Assembly: GCA_964487195.1 (NCBI GenBank)
Contig: CAZAPV010000024.1
Location: forward strand, 1 to 15,480
Direction: 5' to 3'
Source: CAZAPV01 sp964487195
GTDB taxonomy: Bacteria > Patescibacteriota > Patescibacteriia > SG8-24
Length of the DNA stretch: 15,480 bases
Shown here: positions 1 through 6,651 of the stretch, piece after piece
How positions within the stretch are numbered: position 1 is the stretch's first letter
Layout of the letters: each line of letters starts with the position of its first letter
Made by a program: the position numbers and the translations under genes
Notes under the pieces: model-generated
Seen by the model: only the letters and a program-made list of their open reading frames with translations
Databases searched by the model: none
What the model was told of the DNA's origin: nothing

Positions 1-709
1 TGCGAATGGTGCGGGATTGGTCAGCCAGGGCGCGCGTGATCGCCTGCCGGATCCACCACGTCGCGTACGTCGAAAACTTGAACCCCTTTCGGTATTCGAA
101 TTTCTTTACCGCGCGGAACAGGCCGATGTTCCCTTCCTGGATCAGGTCCAGAAGCGACAGCGACTTGCCGACGAATTTTTTCGCGATCGACACGACGAGC
201 CGGAGGTTCGCTTCGATGAGGCGCCGCTCGGCTTCCTTGTCGTTGCGCTCCTTCCGTTTGGCGAGCGCGACCTCCTCTTCGCCGGTGAGCAGCGGGATCT
301 TGCCGATCTCGCGCAGATACATCTGGATCGAGTCGGTCGAGATGTCGGTGAGATCGAACCGCTTCTTCTCTTTGGTGGCGCGCACTTCATGCAGCACCTG
401 GTCGCGGTGTTCCTTCAGTCCGAGAATCCCCTCTTTCATTTCGAGGATCTGCACGCCCATCGCGTCGAGACGGTTCAAAAATTCCTCGAACGTCGACAGA
501 TACTCCTCAAGATCGACGAAGACGTGCAGCACTTCGGTTTCCGTCACGAAACCGCGCATCTGCCCTTTCTTGAGCAGATTCGCGATCGCTTCTTCGGACG
601 GCGGCGCCGCTTTCACGCGCGCCGGTTTCGCGCCATGCTTCGCTTTCGCCGCCGGTCTCTTCATCGCTTTTCGCGCCGGCCGTTTCGCCTTCTTCTTTTT
701 TTTCGCCAT
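1..709 (-). CDS. rpoD: Primary sigma factor RpoD (sigma-70), N-terminal part, cut by window edge
   Basis: This is the housekeeping sigma factor, which directs RNA polymerase to -35/-10 promoters. The first 236 residues are visible; sigma regions 3 and 4 lie off the left edge. Residues 1-35 are a Lys/Arg/Ala-rich tail (MAKKKKKAKRPARK), followed by a region-1.1-like segment. Region 1.2 starts near 125 (DSIQMYLREIGKIPLLT). Region 2 covers about 160-236, with RRLIEANLRLVVSIAKKF, LDLIQEGNIGLFRAVKKFEY and the region 2.3/2.4 helix FSTYATWWIRQAITRALADQ, which melts and reads the -10 element. The ATG at 709 is 14 nt beyond the dnaG stop, so the two are surely cotranscribed, as in many bacteria. No Shine-Dalgarno sequence precedes the start. 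The identity is certain; only the start is a choice. Confidence 0.96.
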   Translation of the reverse strand, partial: MAKKKKKAKRPARKAMKRPAAKAKHGAKPARVKAAPPSEEAIANLLKKGQMRGFVTETEVLHVFVDLEEYLSTFEEFLNRLDAMGVQILEMKEGILGLKEHRDQVLHEVRATKEKKRFDLTDISTDSIQMYLREIGKIPLLTGEEEVALAKRKERNDKEAERRLIEANLRLVVSIAKKFVGKSLSLLDLIQEGNIGLFRAVKKFEYRKGFKFSTYATWWIRQAITRALADQSRTIR

Positions 710-723
710 AACGAAAATGATGG

Positions 724-2535
724 CTAGCCGATGAATTCGCTCGATTGTTCCTGGATGTCGCGAATCCCCGCCTGGTCGCCGGCCTTTTCGGCCCGCGCCA
801 TGGCATCTTTGAGGTCGCGTTGTCGGCGGCTCCGGTGGAGTTTTTGGATTTCTCCGATCAGTCTGGCCAAGACGTCGCGTCGCGCGTCGGCATCGAGGTC
901 GCCGAACTCCTTTTCGGCGAGGAGTTCGAGATATGCGGCCCGATCCGCGGATTCGCGGTTGCCTGCACGCGTCGACGATTGACGGAAGGTCAGCGAGGAG
1001 TGCCCGCCATTGCGCTGGTCAGTATAATGGAGGATGAATTCCTTGTAAAGGTCGCGCACCCCTTCGTGGAGGTGCTCCGGCAGGGCGGCGTTGATCGCCG
1101 CTTCCGCGAGCTCCGGCCAGCTGAAAATGATCGCGAGGAGGTGCTCGGAGACGATCAGATCGCGCGAAATCTGCCGCGTGTGGACCGCCGGCGGGGCGGG
1201 GCGAACCGGCGCGCCGGGCGTTCGGGGAACGGCGGTCGCTTTCGCCTGGCGCTGCACCTCTTCGAACAGCAGCGACTCCGGGGTATGGAACAGCTCGGAG
1301 AGATCATGGATCCAGTACGCGCGCTCCGACGGCGCCGGAAGCTTCGCGACTTCCGCGAGCAGCGATTGGGAGGCGGCACGGACCGAATCGGGGTTGGAAA
1401 AATCGGTGCGCGCTTTGGCGAGGTCGATGTACCATTGCATGAACGGCACCGCGTCGGCGATCGCCTTGGTCCACATCGCGGGATTCTTGCGGATGCAGTC
1501 GTCCGGATCTTTTCCGGCCTCGGGGGGAAGGCGCAGTACGCGCACCGCGAATCCGGCGGCGACCGCGAGATCGATCCCGCGCCGCGCCGCGTGCTCGCCG
1601 GCGGGATCGTTGTCGAACGACAGCACCAATTTTTCCGCCGCGCGTTTCAAAATGGCGAGCTGCTCGACCGTGAGCGCGGTGCCGGAGCTCGCGACGACGT
1701 TCTTCACTCCCGCCTGGTGCGACGAAATCGCGTCCATGTTCCCTTCGACGACGACCGCGAACCCTTTTTTCCTGATCTCGGATTTCGCCTTGTCGAAACA
1801 GAACAGGACGGCGCTCTTGTTGTAGATCGGCGTCTGCTGCGTGTTCACGTACTTGCCGGTGTCTTTCGGCTCGGTCCCATCCGGCCCGGGCATGATCCGG
1901 CCGGTGAACGCGACGACGTCGCCCGACGCGTTGCGAATCGGGAACATCAGCCGGCCGCGGAAACGGTCGAATACGCCCCCGCGTTCCCCTTTCGACACCA
2001 GTCCGGCGTCGAACATCTCCTGATCGCGATAGCCGCGCTTCCCCAAAAATTGGACGAGCGTGTCCCATGCCTCCGGCGCGTAACCGATCAGGAAGTCGTC
2101 GACCGTGATCTCCGCGAGCGCGCGTCCGCGCACGTACGCGCGCGCGGCCTCGGCGGACGGCGATTTCAGAAGAATTTCATGATAGAACTTCGCCGCGAGC
2201 GTGTTCGCCTCCACAAGCCGCCGCCGTTTTGCATCCTCTTTTTCGTCGTCGTCCTTCAGCGGCACGCCCGCTTTCTTCGCGAGCGCGCGTTTCGCCTCGC
2301 CGAACTCCAATCCTTCCATCCGCATCACGAAATCGAACACGTCGCCGCCTTCGTTGCAGCCGAAACAGTACCAGAACTGGTTGGTCGGCGAGATGCTGAA
2401 CGACGGCGTTTTTTCATTGTGAAACGGGCAGAGCGCGACGTAGCGCGTCCCCGCTTTTTTCACCTGCAGGTACTCCGAAAGCACCTGCACGATGTCGAGT
2501 TTTGATTTGATCTCTTCGATGACGCCGGTCGACAT
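724..2535 (-). CDS. dnaG: DNA primase DnaG
   Basis: The primase makes the RNA primers for leading- and lagging-strand DNA synthesis at the replication fork. The protein has 603 residues, the usual DnaG size. A CHC2 zinc-binding domain occupies about 30-90, with ligands C36, H39, C57 and C60 (CPFH ... CFGC). The catalytic core includes RFRGRLMFPI (191-200) and KYVNT (228-232). The TOPRIM fold follows, with acidic E264 in VEGNMD and D308/D310 in SFDNDPAG. The C-terminal ~150 residues are weakly conserved, as expected of the helicase-binding domain. The ATG at 2535 lies 2 nt after the stop of the upstream gene, with no good Shine-Dalgarno sequence, so translation is probably coupled. rpoD follows 14 nt downstream, giving the classic dnaG-rpoD pair. 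Confidence 0.97.
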   Translation of the reverse strand: MSTGVIEEIKSKLDIVQVLSEYLQVKKAGTRYVALCPFHNEKTPSFSISPTNQFWYCFGCNEGGDVFDFVMRMEGLEFGEAKRALAKKAGVPLKDDDEKEDAKRRRLVEANTLAAKFYHEILLKSPSAEAARAYVRGRALAEITVDDFLIGYAPEAWDTLVQFLGKRGYRDQEMFDAGLVSKGERGGVFDRFRGRLMFPIRNASGDVVAFTGRIMPGPDGTEPKDTGKYVNTQQTPIYNKSAVLFCFDKAKSEIRKKGFAVVVEGNMDAISSHQAGVKNVVASSGTALTVEQLAILKRAAEKLVLSFDNDPAGEHAARRGIDLAVAAGFAVRVLRLPPEAGKDPDDCIRKNPAMWTKAIADAVPFMQWYIDLAKARTDFSNPDSVRAASQSLLAEVAKLPAPSERAYWIHDLSELFHTPESLLFEEVQRQAKATAVPRTPGAPVRPAPPAVHTRQISRDLIVSEHLLAIIFSWPELAEAAINAALPEHLHEGVRDLYKEFILHYTDQRNGGHSSLTFRQSSTRAGNRESADRAAYLELLAEKEFGDLDADARRDVLARLIGEIQKLHRSRRQRDLKDAMARAEKAGDQAGIRDIQEQSSEFIG

Positions 2536-2537
2536 GG

Positions 2538-3341
2538 TCAGGAAAGTATTTCGATCAGCCGCCGGAGCGGGAGCGCGGACGGCGGCGAGCCGGGCGCGTG
2601 TTCCCCGCCGCAGATCAGCATTTTTTTGGAATGGTGGAAGTACCAGCGTCCGCGCGGATCGAGCGTCTTGATCGTTTCGTAGACCGGCGTGAGATCAATG
2701 TCGGAAAGCGCGTCCGCGCGGATCGTGCGATAACCGGTGTCGTCGGCGATCACGACGAGCGGGATGCCGAGAGCGTACGCGTGGGCGTCCATCCCGCGCG
2801 TCTTCGACTCGATCGCGACTGCTTTGCCGAACCGCGAGACGAATTCGACCCGTTTTTGCCAGTCATCTTCGATCTTCACCACGTTGCGCTGGCCGATGAG
2901 CAGCGCGTCCAGGATCGCGAAACCGAAATCGACCACCGCGCCGTTGTCGCGCGTGCGATCGTACTCTCCTTCCAGGATCACCGGCACGGAAAATTCGTGC
3001 TGCGGCGCGGCGTTCAGTTTCCCGGTATCCTGCAGCAGCACCCAGTCCGCGATTTTCTGGAGCGCGCGGCGTTCCTGCGGCGGGATCTCCACGCGCGACG
3101 CGATGTGCTTGAACACGAGCGTCGTGGCGCATTCGCCGACGTCCCCTTTGTGTTCGTCGAACATCCCGCGGCCGACGCCGATGTGCACGGTATCCGCGCT
3201 GTCATGGACATCCCCGCCGCGCTCGTTCGTCGCCACGAATCCGATCTCCGCGTCTTTCGCTTCGGGCAGATACCGCCGCAGCAGCCACAATGCGCACACA
3301 TCGTCGAGATGCGGCCGGAGATGAGTGACCAGGTTCTTCAT
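2538..3341 (-). CDS. MYG1/DHH-superfamily-like predicted phosphoesterase
   Basis: A 267-residue soluble protein whose function is not established. The N-terminus (THLRPHLDDVCALWLLRRYL, residues 6-25) and MFDEHKGD (60-67), followed by ECATTLVFKHI, have the order of metal-binding motifs seen in MYG1/UPF0160 proteins of the DHH superfamily (T-H-x-x-x-H-x-D-(D/E), then a D-x-H motif). The C-terminal part carries HHSKKMLICGGEHAPG, a basic Gly-rich segment of the kind that binds substrate in DHH-family enzymes. MYG1-type enzymes are exonucleases acting on RNA or DNA, so a nuclease or nucleotide phosphoesterase role is an inference. The gene lies 2 nt upstream of dnaG and 41 nt downstream of the small membrane protein gene. 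The gap holds a weak TTGCCG/TAAGGT promoter-like pair ending 10 nt before the ATG. Confidence 0.55.
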   Translation of the reverse strand: MKNLVTHLRPHLDDVCALWLLRRYLPEAKDAEIGFVATNERGGDVHDSADTVHIGVGRGMFDEHKGDVGECATTLVFKHIASRVEIPPQERRALQKIADWVLLQDTGKLNAAPQHEFSVPVILEGEYDRTRDNGAVVDFGFAILDALLIGQRNVVKIEDDWQKRVEFVSRFGKAVAIESKTRGMDAHAYALGIPLVVIADDTGYRTIRADALSDIDLTPVYETIKTLDPRGRWYFHHSKKMLICGGEHAPGSPPSALPLRRLIEILS

Positions 3342-3382
3342 AGCACGGGCTACCTTACCGCAACGCCGCGCCGCGGCAAGGG

Positions 3383-3580
3383 CTATTCCACGGCGTTCAC
3401 GTCGGAGAGCGCGTCGTTCAGATTGTCGTTCGTGTCGAACGACGACGCCGGTTGGTTGGCGTTCGCCATCGGCGCGGGCGCGTTCACCATAGGCGCGGGG
3501 GACGTCATCCAGAGATACGCGAGCACCCCTGCGATCAGGAGCGCGACGACGATGATCGCGGCGAGAAAAAATTTACGCAT
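3383..3580 (-). CDS. Small single-pass membrane protein, unknown function
   Basis: A 65-residue protein that I do not recognise. Residues 1-24 form a charged start (MRKF) and one strongly hydrophobic segment (FLAAIIVVALLIAGVLAYLW), which is a membrane anchor or signal anchor. The rest (about 25-65) is a Pro/Ala/Asn-rich, then acidic tail with repeated APM and AN motifs and no cysteine, so it is probably disordered and outside the membrane. The ATG lies 3 nt after the stop of the secreted-protein gene upstream, so the two are almost certainly cotranscribed, and they may act together at the cell surface. The reading frame keeps the base composition of its neighbours, which supports a real gene. 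Its existence is likely; its role is open. Confidence 0.6.
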   Translation of the reverse strand: MRKFFLAAIIVVALLIAGVLAYLWMTSPAPMVNAPAPMANANQPASSFDTNDNLNDALSDVNAVE

Positions 3581-3583
3581 AGG

Positions 3584-4621
3584 TCAATGATAGAGAGGCA
3601 GCGCTTGCGCGACGAACGTCTGCCACGCGTCGCGCACGTCCAGGATGATCTGGCGGCGTTCGGCGGCAGAAGTCGCGTTCGTGAAGTCGATTTTCTTCTG
3701 TTCGACCGTCACGACGAACGAGGCGATCTGGTCGATCGTGATGCCGTGGTAATACGTGTCTTCGGCGCGCTCTTCCAGATCGTAGAAACGGAACCGCACG
3801 AGCGCGTACACCTTGTCGCGAAGCGCGGCGATGCACGTCTGATCGCCGCCGCACTGCGTCGCCGCCGCCGCGACGTCCGGGCCGAGGGCGAGCGCGCCGC
3901 GCGCACAGGAGAACCGCTCTTCGCCGACCGGTTTCGCCCAGCACGGGCCGAACGCTTTGTACTGCGCGATGCACGCGGTCCGCTTCGCCGGGTCGGTCAT
4001 CGTCCGGCACAGCTCCGGAAGGTACTGGATCTCCAGTTCGCGCGCGAGCCCCGCGGGTGCGAGATGCAGCCGGCAGGTGACGCGCTCGGCGAGCGTCGAC
4101 TGATCGCACTGCAACGTCGGGCAGCGCCGCGACACCTCCGGCGCCGGCGTCTGTACGGCGGAACAGTCGTTCGTCAGATTGCAGCTGCGCAGCTGATTGC
4201 CGTAGATGTCGCATTTCGACCAATCGGTGCAGGTCCACGTGTCGCTCGTGCACGCGGCCGGCTTCGGCGCGGGCGCGGCGGTGTTCGTATTGGTGGACGG
4301 AGGCGGTGGCGATGGCGGCGTGCAGGACTGCGTTTCGCCAGGGGGCGGCGTCACGATCGATGGGCAGTCATACGACATCGTGCAGGTGCGCGTCTGCGTC
4401 CCGCTCGAAGAACACGCGCCCCATGCGGTGCAGCTGAACTCGTCCGCAGTGCACGTCGGCGCGACGTATCCCCCGCCCCCGCCGCCCGCCGCGTTCGCGC
4501 CCCGGATCGCCAAGAAGGCGGCCGCGGCGACGAGCATGACGAGCATCGCGAGCAGCGCGGCATTCAAAAAACGAGCGTCGTCCGCGCCATGATGAGGCGA
4601 TTTTGGCTTCCCTGCCGACAT
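3584..4621 (-). CDS. Secreted or membrane-anchored cysteine-rich protein with two TSP1-like repeats
   Basis: A 345-residue exported protein. After a short cytoplasmic stretch it has one hydrophobic segment at about 19-40 (LNAALLAMLVMLVAAAAFLA), then a Gly-rich linker. Two cysteine repeats follow: C57, C64, C70, C80, C86, C100 and C124, C131, C137, C147, C153, C167. The spacing (7, 6, 10, 6, 14) is identical in both copies, and each holds a WGAC/WSKC-type core (CTAWGACSSSGTQTRTC; CTDWSKCDIYGNQLRSC) resembling thrombospondin type-1 repeats. A Pro/Thr/Asn linker separates them. The C-terminal half (about 170-345) is probably helical with further cysteines and no recognised family. The start at 4621 is chosen because a TATAAT box ends 9 nt before it. 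The gene appears to head the operon leading to dnaG and rpoD. An adhesion or surface role is inferred from the repeats. Confidence 0.75.
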   Translation of the reverse strand: MSAGKPKSPHHGADDARFLNAALLAMLVMLVAAAAFLAIRGANAAGGGGGGYVAPTCTADEFSCTAWGACSSSGTQTRTCTMSYDCPSIVTPPPGETQSCTPPSPPPPSTNTNTAAPAPKPAACTSDTWTCTDWSKCDIYGNQLRSCNLTNDCSAVQTPAPEVSRRCPTLQCDQSTLAERVTCRLHLAPAGLARELEIQYLPELCRTMTDPAKRTACIAQYKAFGPCWAKPVGEERFSCARGALALGPDVAAAATQCGGDQTCIAALRDKVYALVRFRFYDLEERAEDTYYHGITIDQIASFVVTVEQKKIDFTNATSAAERRQIILDVRDAWQTFVAQALPLYH

Positions 4622-4630
4622 AACGGTATC

Positions 4631-4659
4631 ATTATAGCACAGAATGGACGGGCTGTGAT
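4631..4659 (-). promoter_or_regulatory. Promoter of the secreted-protein/dnaG/rpoD operon, probably leaderless
   Basis: On the minus strand a consensus TATAAT (4636-4631) is preceded by TG one base upstream (extended -10, TGCTATAAT). A 17-nt spacer separates it from ATCACA (4659-4654), which matches TTGACA at four of six positions. Transcription would start near 4624, three or so bases before the ATG at 4621. The promoter stands back to back with the tRNA-Ser promoter. Confidence 0.7.
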
Positions 4660-4687
4660 TGCCTCGGATGAGGCGATCGTGTACGAT
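4659..4687 (+). promoter_or_regulatory. Promoter of tRNA-Ser
   Basis: TTGCCT (4659-4664) and TACGAT (4682-4687) are separated by exactly 17 nt. Transcription would begin near 4694, just before the first partial copy of the tRNA 5' end at 4698, giving a ~90-nt leader ahead of the mature tRNA. It diverges from the promoter at 4631-4659. Confidence 0.55.
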
Positions 4688-4697
4688 GCGTCCGCCC

Positions 4698-4803
4698 GGA
4701 GGGGTCGCATAGTGGCCCCAACGCAACACGAATACGGAGGGGTCGCTCACCCTGTGGGTAATGCGAGTGGAACTATAAAATCTGGAGGGGTCGCATAGTG
4801 GCC
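4698..4803 (+). repeat. Repeated tRNA-Ser 5' segment in the tRNA leader
   Basis: GGAGGGGTCGCATAGTGGCC, the first 20 bases of the tRNA, occurs exactly at 4698-4717 and again as the true tRNA start at 4784-4803. A third, shorter copy of its first 11 bases (GGAGGGGTCGC) lies at 4736-4746. The copies upstream lack the rest of a tRNA (no anticodon arm or T arm), so they are fragments rather than genes. Confidence 0.85.
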
Positions 4804-4871
4804 TAGTGCACGCGCTTGGAAAGCGCGCATACCGCAAGGTATCGAGGGTTCGAATCCCTCCCCCTCCGCCA
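4784..4871 (+). tRNA. tRNA-Ser (anticodon GGA)
   Basis: An 88-nt tRNA with encoded CCA (4869-4871). The acceptor stem pairs GGAGGGG (4784-4790) with CCCCTCC (4861-4867), with discriminator G4868. The anticodon arm is CGCGC-TTGGAAA-GCGCG, so the anticodon GGA reads UCC/UCU serine codons. A long variable arm (ATACC-GCAA-GGTAT) follows, as expected for serine. The T arm is GAGGG-TTCGAAT-CCCTC. All helices are fully paired, so the gene appears intact. It is transcribed away from the dnaG operon and ends in the terminator at 4944-4971. Confidence 0.97.
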
Positions 4872-4880
4872 CGACAATTC

Positions 4881-4929
4881 CTTATCGGAGCCGACCCGGG
4901 TGCCCTAAAGCACAGGGGCGATCGATAAG
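4881..4929 (+). other. Nested inverted repeats between tRNA-Ser and its terminator
   Basis: CTTATCG (4881-4887) can pair with CGATAAG (4923-4929). Inside this, GCC (4890-4892) can pair with GGC (4917-4919), and GTGC (4900-4903) with GCAC (4910-4913) around CCTAAA. This would form a folded trailer on the tRNA precursor. No known RNA family is recognised. Confidence 0.4.
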
Positions 4930-4943
4930 TGCTTGTCGCCAAG

Positions 4944-4971
4944 ACAAAACCGCCCTTCCAGGCGGTTTTGT
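4944..4971 (+). terminator. Rho-independent terminator of tRNA-Ser
   Basis: ACAAAACCGCC (4944-4954) pairs perfectly with GGCGGTTTTGT (4961-4971) around the loop CTTCCA. The 11-bp stem has a T-rich 3' arm and works on the plus strand; the A-rich 5' arm also gives a U tract on the minus strand. Confidence 0.85.
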
Positions 4972-5010
4972 TGTAAACTAAATACCTCATGGGACCTACT
5001 GTTCAAAAAT

Positions 5011-5955
5011 ATGGGAGTTGAGGCATCCAAAGAATCGCTTAAAAAAATGCTCGGTTTGCCGACCGATGTGACCACTGTCGATTTTGAAAAGACTTCGATT
5101 TCGGAAATTGCCTTTTATCTATATCGGGACACGGTCATTGCAACGACGGTTGCCGCACATTTATATGATTCGACATCAGACTATGATGCTCGGCTCTCGA
5201 GGAACGATGCGATAAAGATAGGGCTCTTGGTCAGGATCTCAAAATTTATGAGCGCGGTATTGGCGCTCATGGTGGACAAAAATCGATTTCATGGAGAGGT
5301 GGTGATGGCATTGAACCGCTGCATTACGGAATCCGCGACGAACTTACTATTTTTTTGTGAAAAGGCACAAACGGAAGACTACGACCTATTCGTTAAATCA
5401 AGCTTGAAGCCGGAATTGGAGCAACGAGACTCGATACACAAAAATATTTCTGAGAGAGGGAAAGAATTGCCCATTGAGAAAAGAATGCTCAGCTCCATCA
5501 CGAGGGTGCTGAAACTTTCGAACATGGAAGGCGTGAGTGATCCGAAGAAAATTCCAAGATGGAAAGATTACCGATCCCTACTTAATTCCTTGGAAATGGG
5601 TACCGCGCATCCTTCATTGCAGGGAATCGGCTCCCACTCGATTCACGGTACTTGGGTGGACCTCTTATTGCACCACCTTGAAGGAAACGAGGCGGGCTTT
5701 AGGCCTCAACCTGACGCTGTTCAACCGGATGCTAGGCTACTCCTTCCCGTTGCGAACTTTGTGCTGGATGCCACACGGGCATGCGTCCTCGCCCGATTTT
5801 CGAGCGAGAACGAGGCGATCGCATACTTGGTTGGACATATTGAAGTTTTAAAACAGCAAATTAAAAACTCGGACGCTGTCCATGAAAAAGCGCTAGCCTC
5901 CAGAAAAAGCCCTTCTGACCCGAGTACCCAAACATCAAACTCTAAATTACAATAA
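5011..5955 (+). CDS. Unknown helical protein, possibly DUF5677-like
   Basis: A 314-residue soluble protein with no signal peptide or membrane segment. Residues about 65-115 are amphipathic helices (IKIGLLVRISKFMSAVLALM, then VVMALNRCITESATNLLFF). A conserved-looking motif HSIHGTWVDLLLHHLE lies at about 211-226. This helical pattern, ending in a H-x-x-H-G-x-W segment, resembles DUF5677 proteins. That is a weak recognition, and no activity is known for the family. The region is visibly richer in A+T than the flanking operons, and the gene lies just behind tRNA-Ser, which suggests horizontal gain. No Shine-Dalgarno sequence precedes the ATG. A second ATG at 4989 is out of frame by one base (MGPTVQKYGS, then stop) and would join this frame if one A of the run at 5005-5009 were removed. 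A -10-like TAAACT (4974-4979) fits a leaderless start near 4989. Confidence 0.65.
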   Translation: MGVEASKESLKKMLGLPTDVTTVDFEKTSISEIAFYLYRDTVIATTVAAHLYDSTSDYDARLSRNDAIKIGLLVRISKFMSAVLALMVDKNRFHGEVVMALNRCITESATNLLFFCEKAQTEDYDLFVKSSLKPELEQRDSIHKNISERGKELPIEKRMLSSITRVLKLSNMEGVSDPKKIPRWKDYRSLLNSLEMGTAHPSLQGIGSHSIHGTWVDLLLHHLEGNEAGFRPQPDAVQPDARLLLPVANFVLDATRACVLARFSSENEAIAYLVGHIEVLKQQIKNSDAVHEKALASRKSPSDPSTQTSNSKLQ

Positions 5956-5963
5956 ATAATCTT

Positions 5964-6518
5964 ATGGGATGGTTTAGAAAACCTAAAACAAATAAAGATT
6001 CCGAGATTTTCCTTAGCGAGTTCCCTTCGTGGGCTTCTACTCACTCTGCAAAGTTAGTAGACGAATTGAGTTCAGAAGATCCAACTGGATGGTCAAAAAT
6101 TTTGAAAGATAATTCAATCAAATTAAAACTGATTGATTGTCTTATTGGTGCGAACATATTTTACCTTCGAACCACTCCAGAAGGAGGACTTGCCTCTCTT
6201 TTATTCGGCGAAGACTTTCTTGAAAAGAGCCTCCCTTCATTACCTAATCAGGCTAAGGTCTGCTTTGTGTTGGCATACAAGTTTTATGAAAAAGAGAGTC
6301 AGAGTGGAAATACTTTTTGTTCTTCCCTTGAAAATTGGTACAAAATTAAAATAGACCCTCTTGATGCTTCTCTAGCATTTGTTATAGAACAACAAGTCGT
6401 GGGTGGCGAAGAATTTAATCTTCTGGTGGGAAGACTATTACCAACTTTGAATCTGCTCCGAATTCAACAACTCGAATGGCTCAAAGAGATGACGGCAAAG
6501 TGGTCAAAGATAAAATAA
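5964..6518 (+). CDS. Hypothetical protein of the tRNA-Ser island
   Basis: A 184-residue protein that I do not recognise. It has a basic start (MGWFRKPKTNK), no signal peptide, no clear membrane segment and a probably helical C-terminus ending in LLRIQQLEWLKEMTAKWSKIK-type sequence (the last ~21 residues). Tryptophan and aromatic residues are spread through it. Base composition is AT-rich like the preceding gene, from which it is separated by 8 nt, so the two were probably acquired and are expressed together. A TACAAT hexamer (5948-5953) overlaps the preceding stop and ends 10 nt before the ATG, so a separate leaderless transcript is possible; no Shine-Dalgarno sequence is seen. The stop overlaps the point where HNH-like coding sequence begins in another frame. 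Confidence 0.6.
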   Translation: MGWFRKPKTNKDSEIFLSEFPSWASTHSAKLVDELSSEDPTGWSKILKDNSIKLKLIDCLIGANIFYLRTTPEGGLASLLFGEDFLEKSLPSLPNQAKVCFVLAYKFYEKESQSGNTFCSSLENWYKIKIDPLDASLAFVIEQQVVGGEEFNLLVGRLLPTLNLLRIQQLEWLKEMTAKWSKIK

Positions 6519-6520
6519 GG

Positions 6521-6622
6521 ATATGGCCCCTTTCTAAGGGCGGAAAAACAACCGTTGAAAATCTTCAGACCCTTTGTGAGAACTGCAATCACGGAAAGGG
6601 AAAGGGGCATCCGGTCGGATAA
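6521..6622 (+). pseudogene. C-terminal remnant of an HNH endonuclease
   Basis: This frame reads IWPLSKGGKTTVENLQTLC, then ENCNHGKGKG and a stop, 33 residues in all. That is the distal part of an HNH/McrA-type nuclease domain (…PLSKGGxTTxxNLQxLCxxCNxxKG). The N-terminal half, including the first cysteine pair and the Asp-His before the isoleucine, is missing: the codons upstream in frame read KDKIR instead of a D-H pair. The remnant begins 3 bases after the stop of the preceding gene, in the -1 frame relative to it. It is best read as a truncated gene left where the island sequence joins older DNA. Confidence 0.75.
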
Positions 6623-6627
6623 ATTTC

Positions 6628-6651
6628 AAAAGCGGCCTCCCGGCCGTTTTT
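6628..6651 (+). terminator. Terminator after the HNH remnant
   Basis: CGGCC (6633-6637) pairs with GGCCG (6642-6646) around TCCC, extended by one G-T pair and four A-T pairs and followed by TTTTT. It ends the island transcript and could also act on the minus strand. Confidence 0.75.

Noticed and set aside
1..4600. Long plus-strand frames opposite rpoD, dnaG and the MYG1-like gene
   Set aside because: They mirror clear conserved genes on the minus strand, are very Arg-rich and carry no family motifs; they are a by-product of high GC content.
4622..4990. N-terminal extension of the secreted protein across the tRNA (GGGGGIRTLDTLRYARF...)
   Set aside because: The frame is the antisense of tRNA-Ser, a well-known spurious translation. 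The TATAAT promoter and ATG at 4621 mark the real start.
6505..6525. Programmed -1 frameshift making an active protein-HNH fusion
   Set aside because: The fusion would still lack the first cysteine pair and the catalytic Asp-His, and no downstream stimulator or true slippery heptamer is present.
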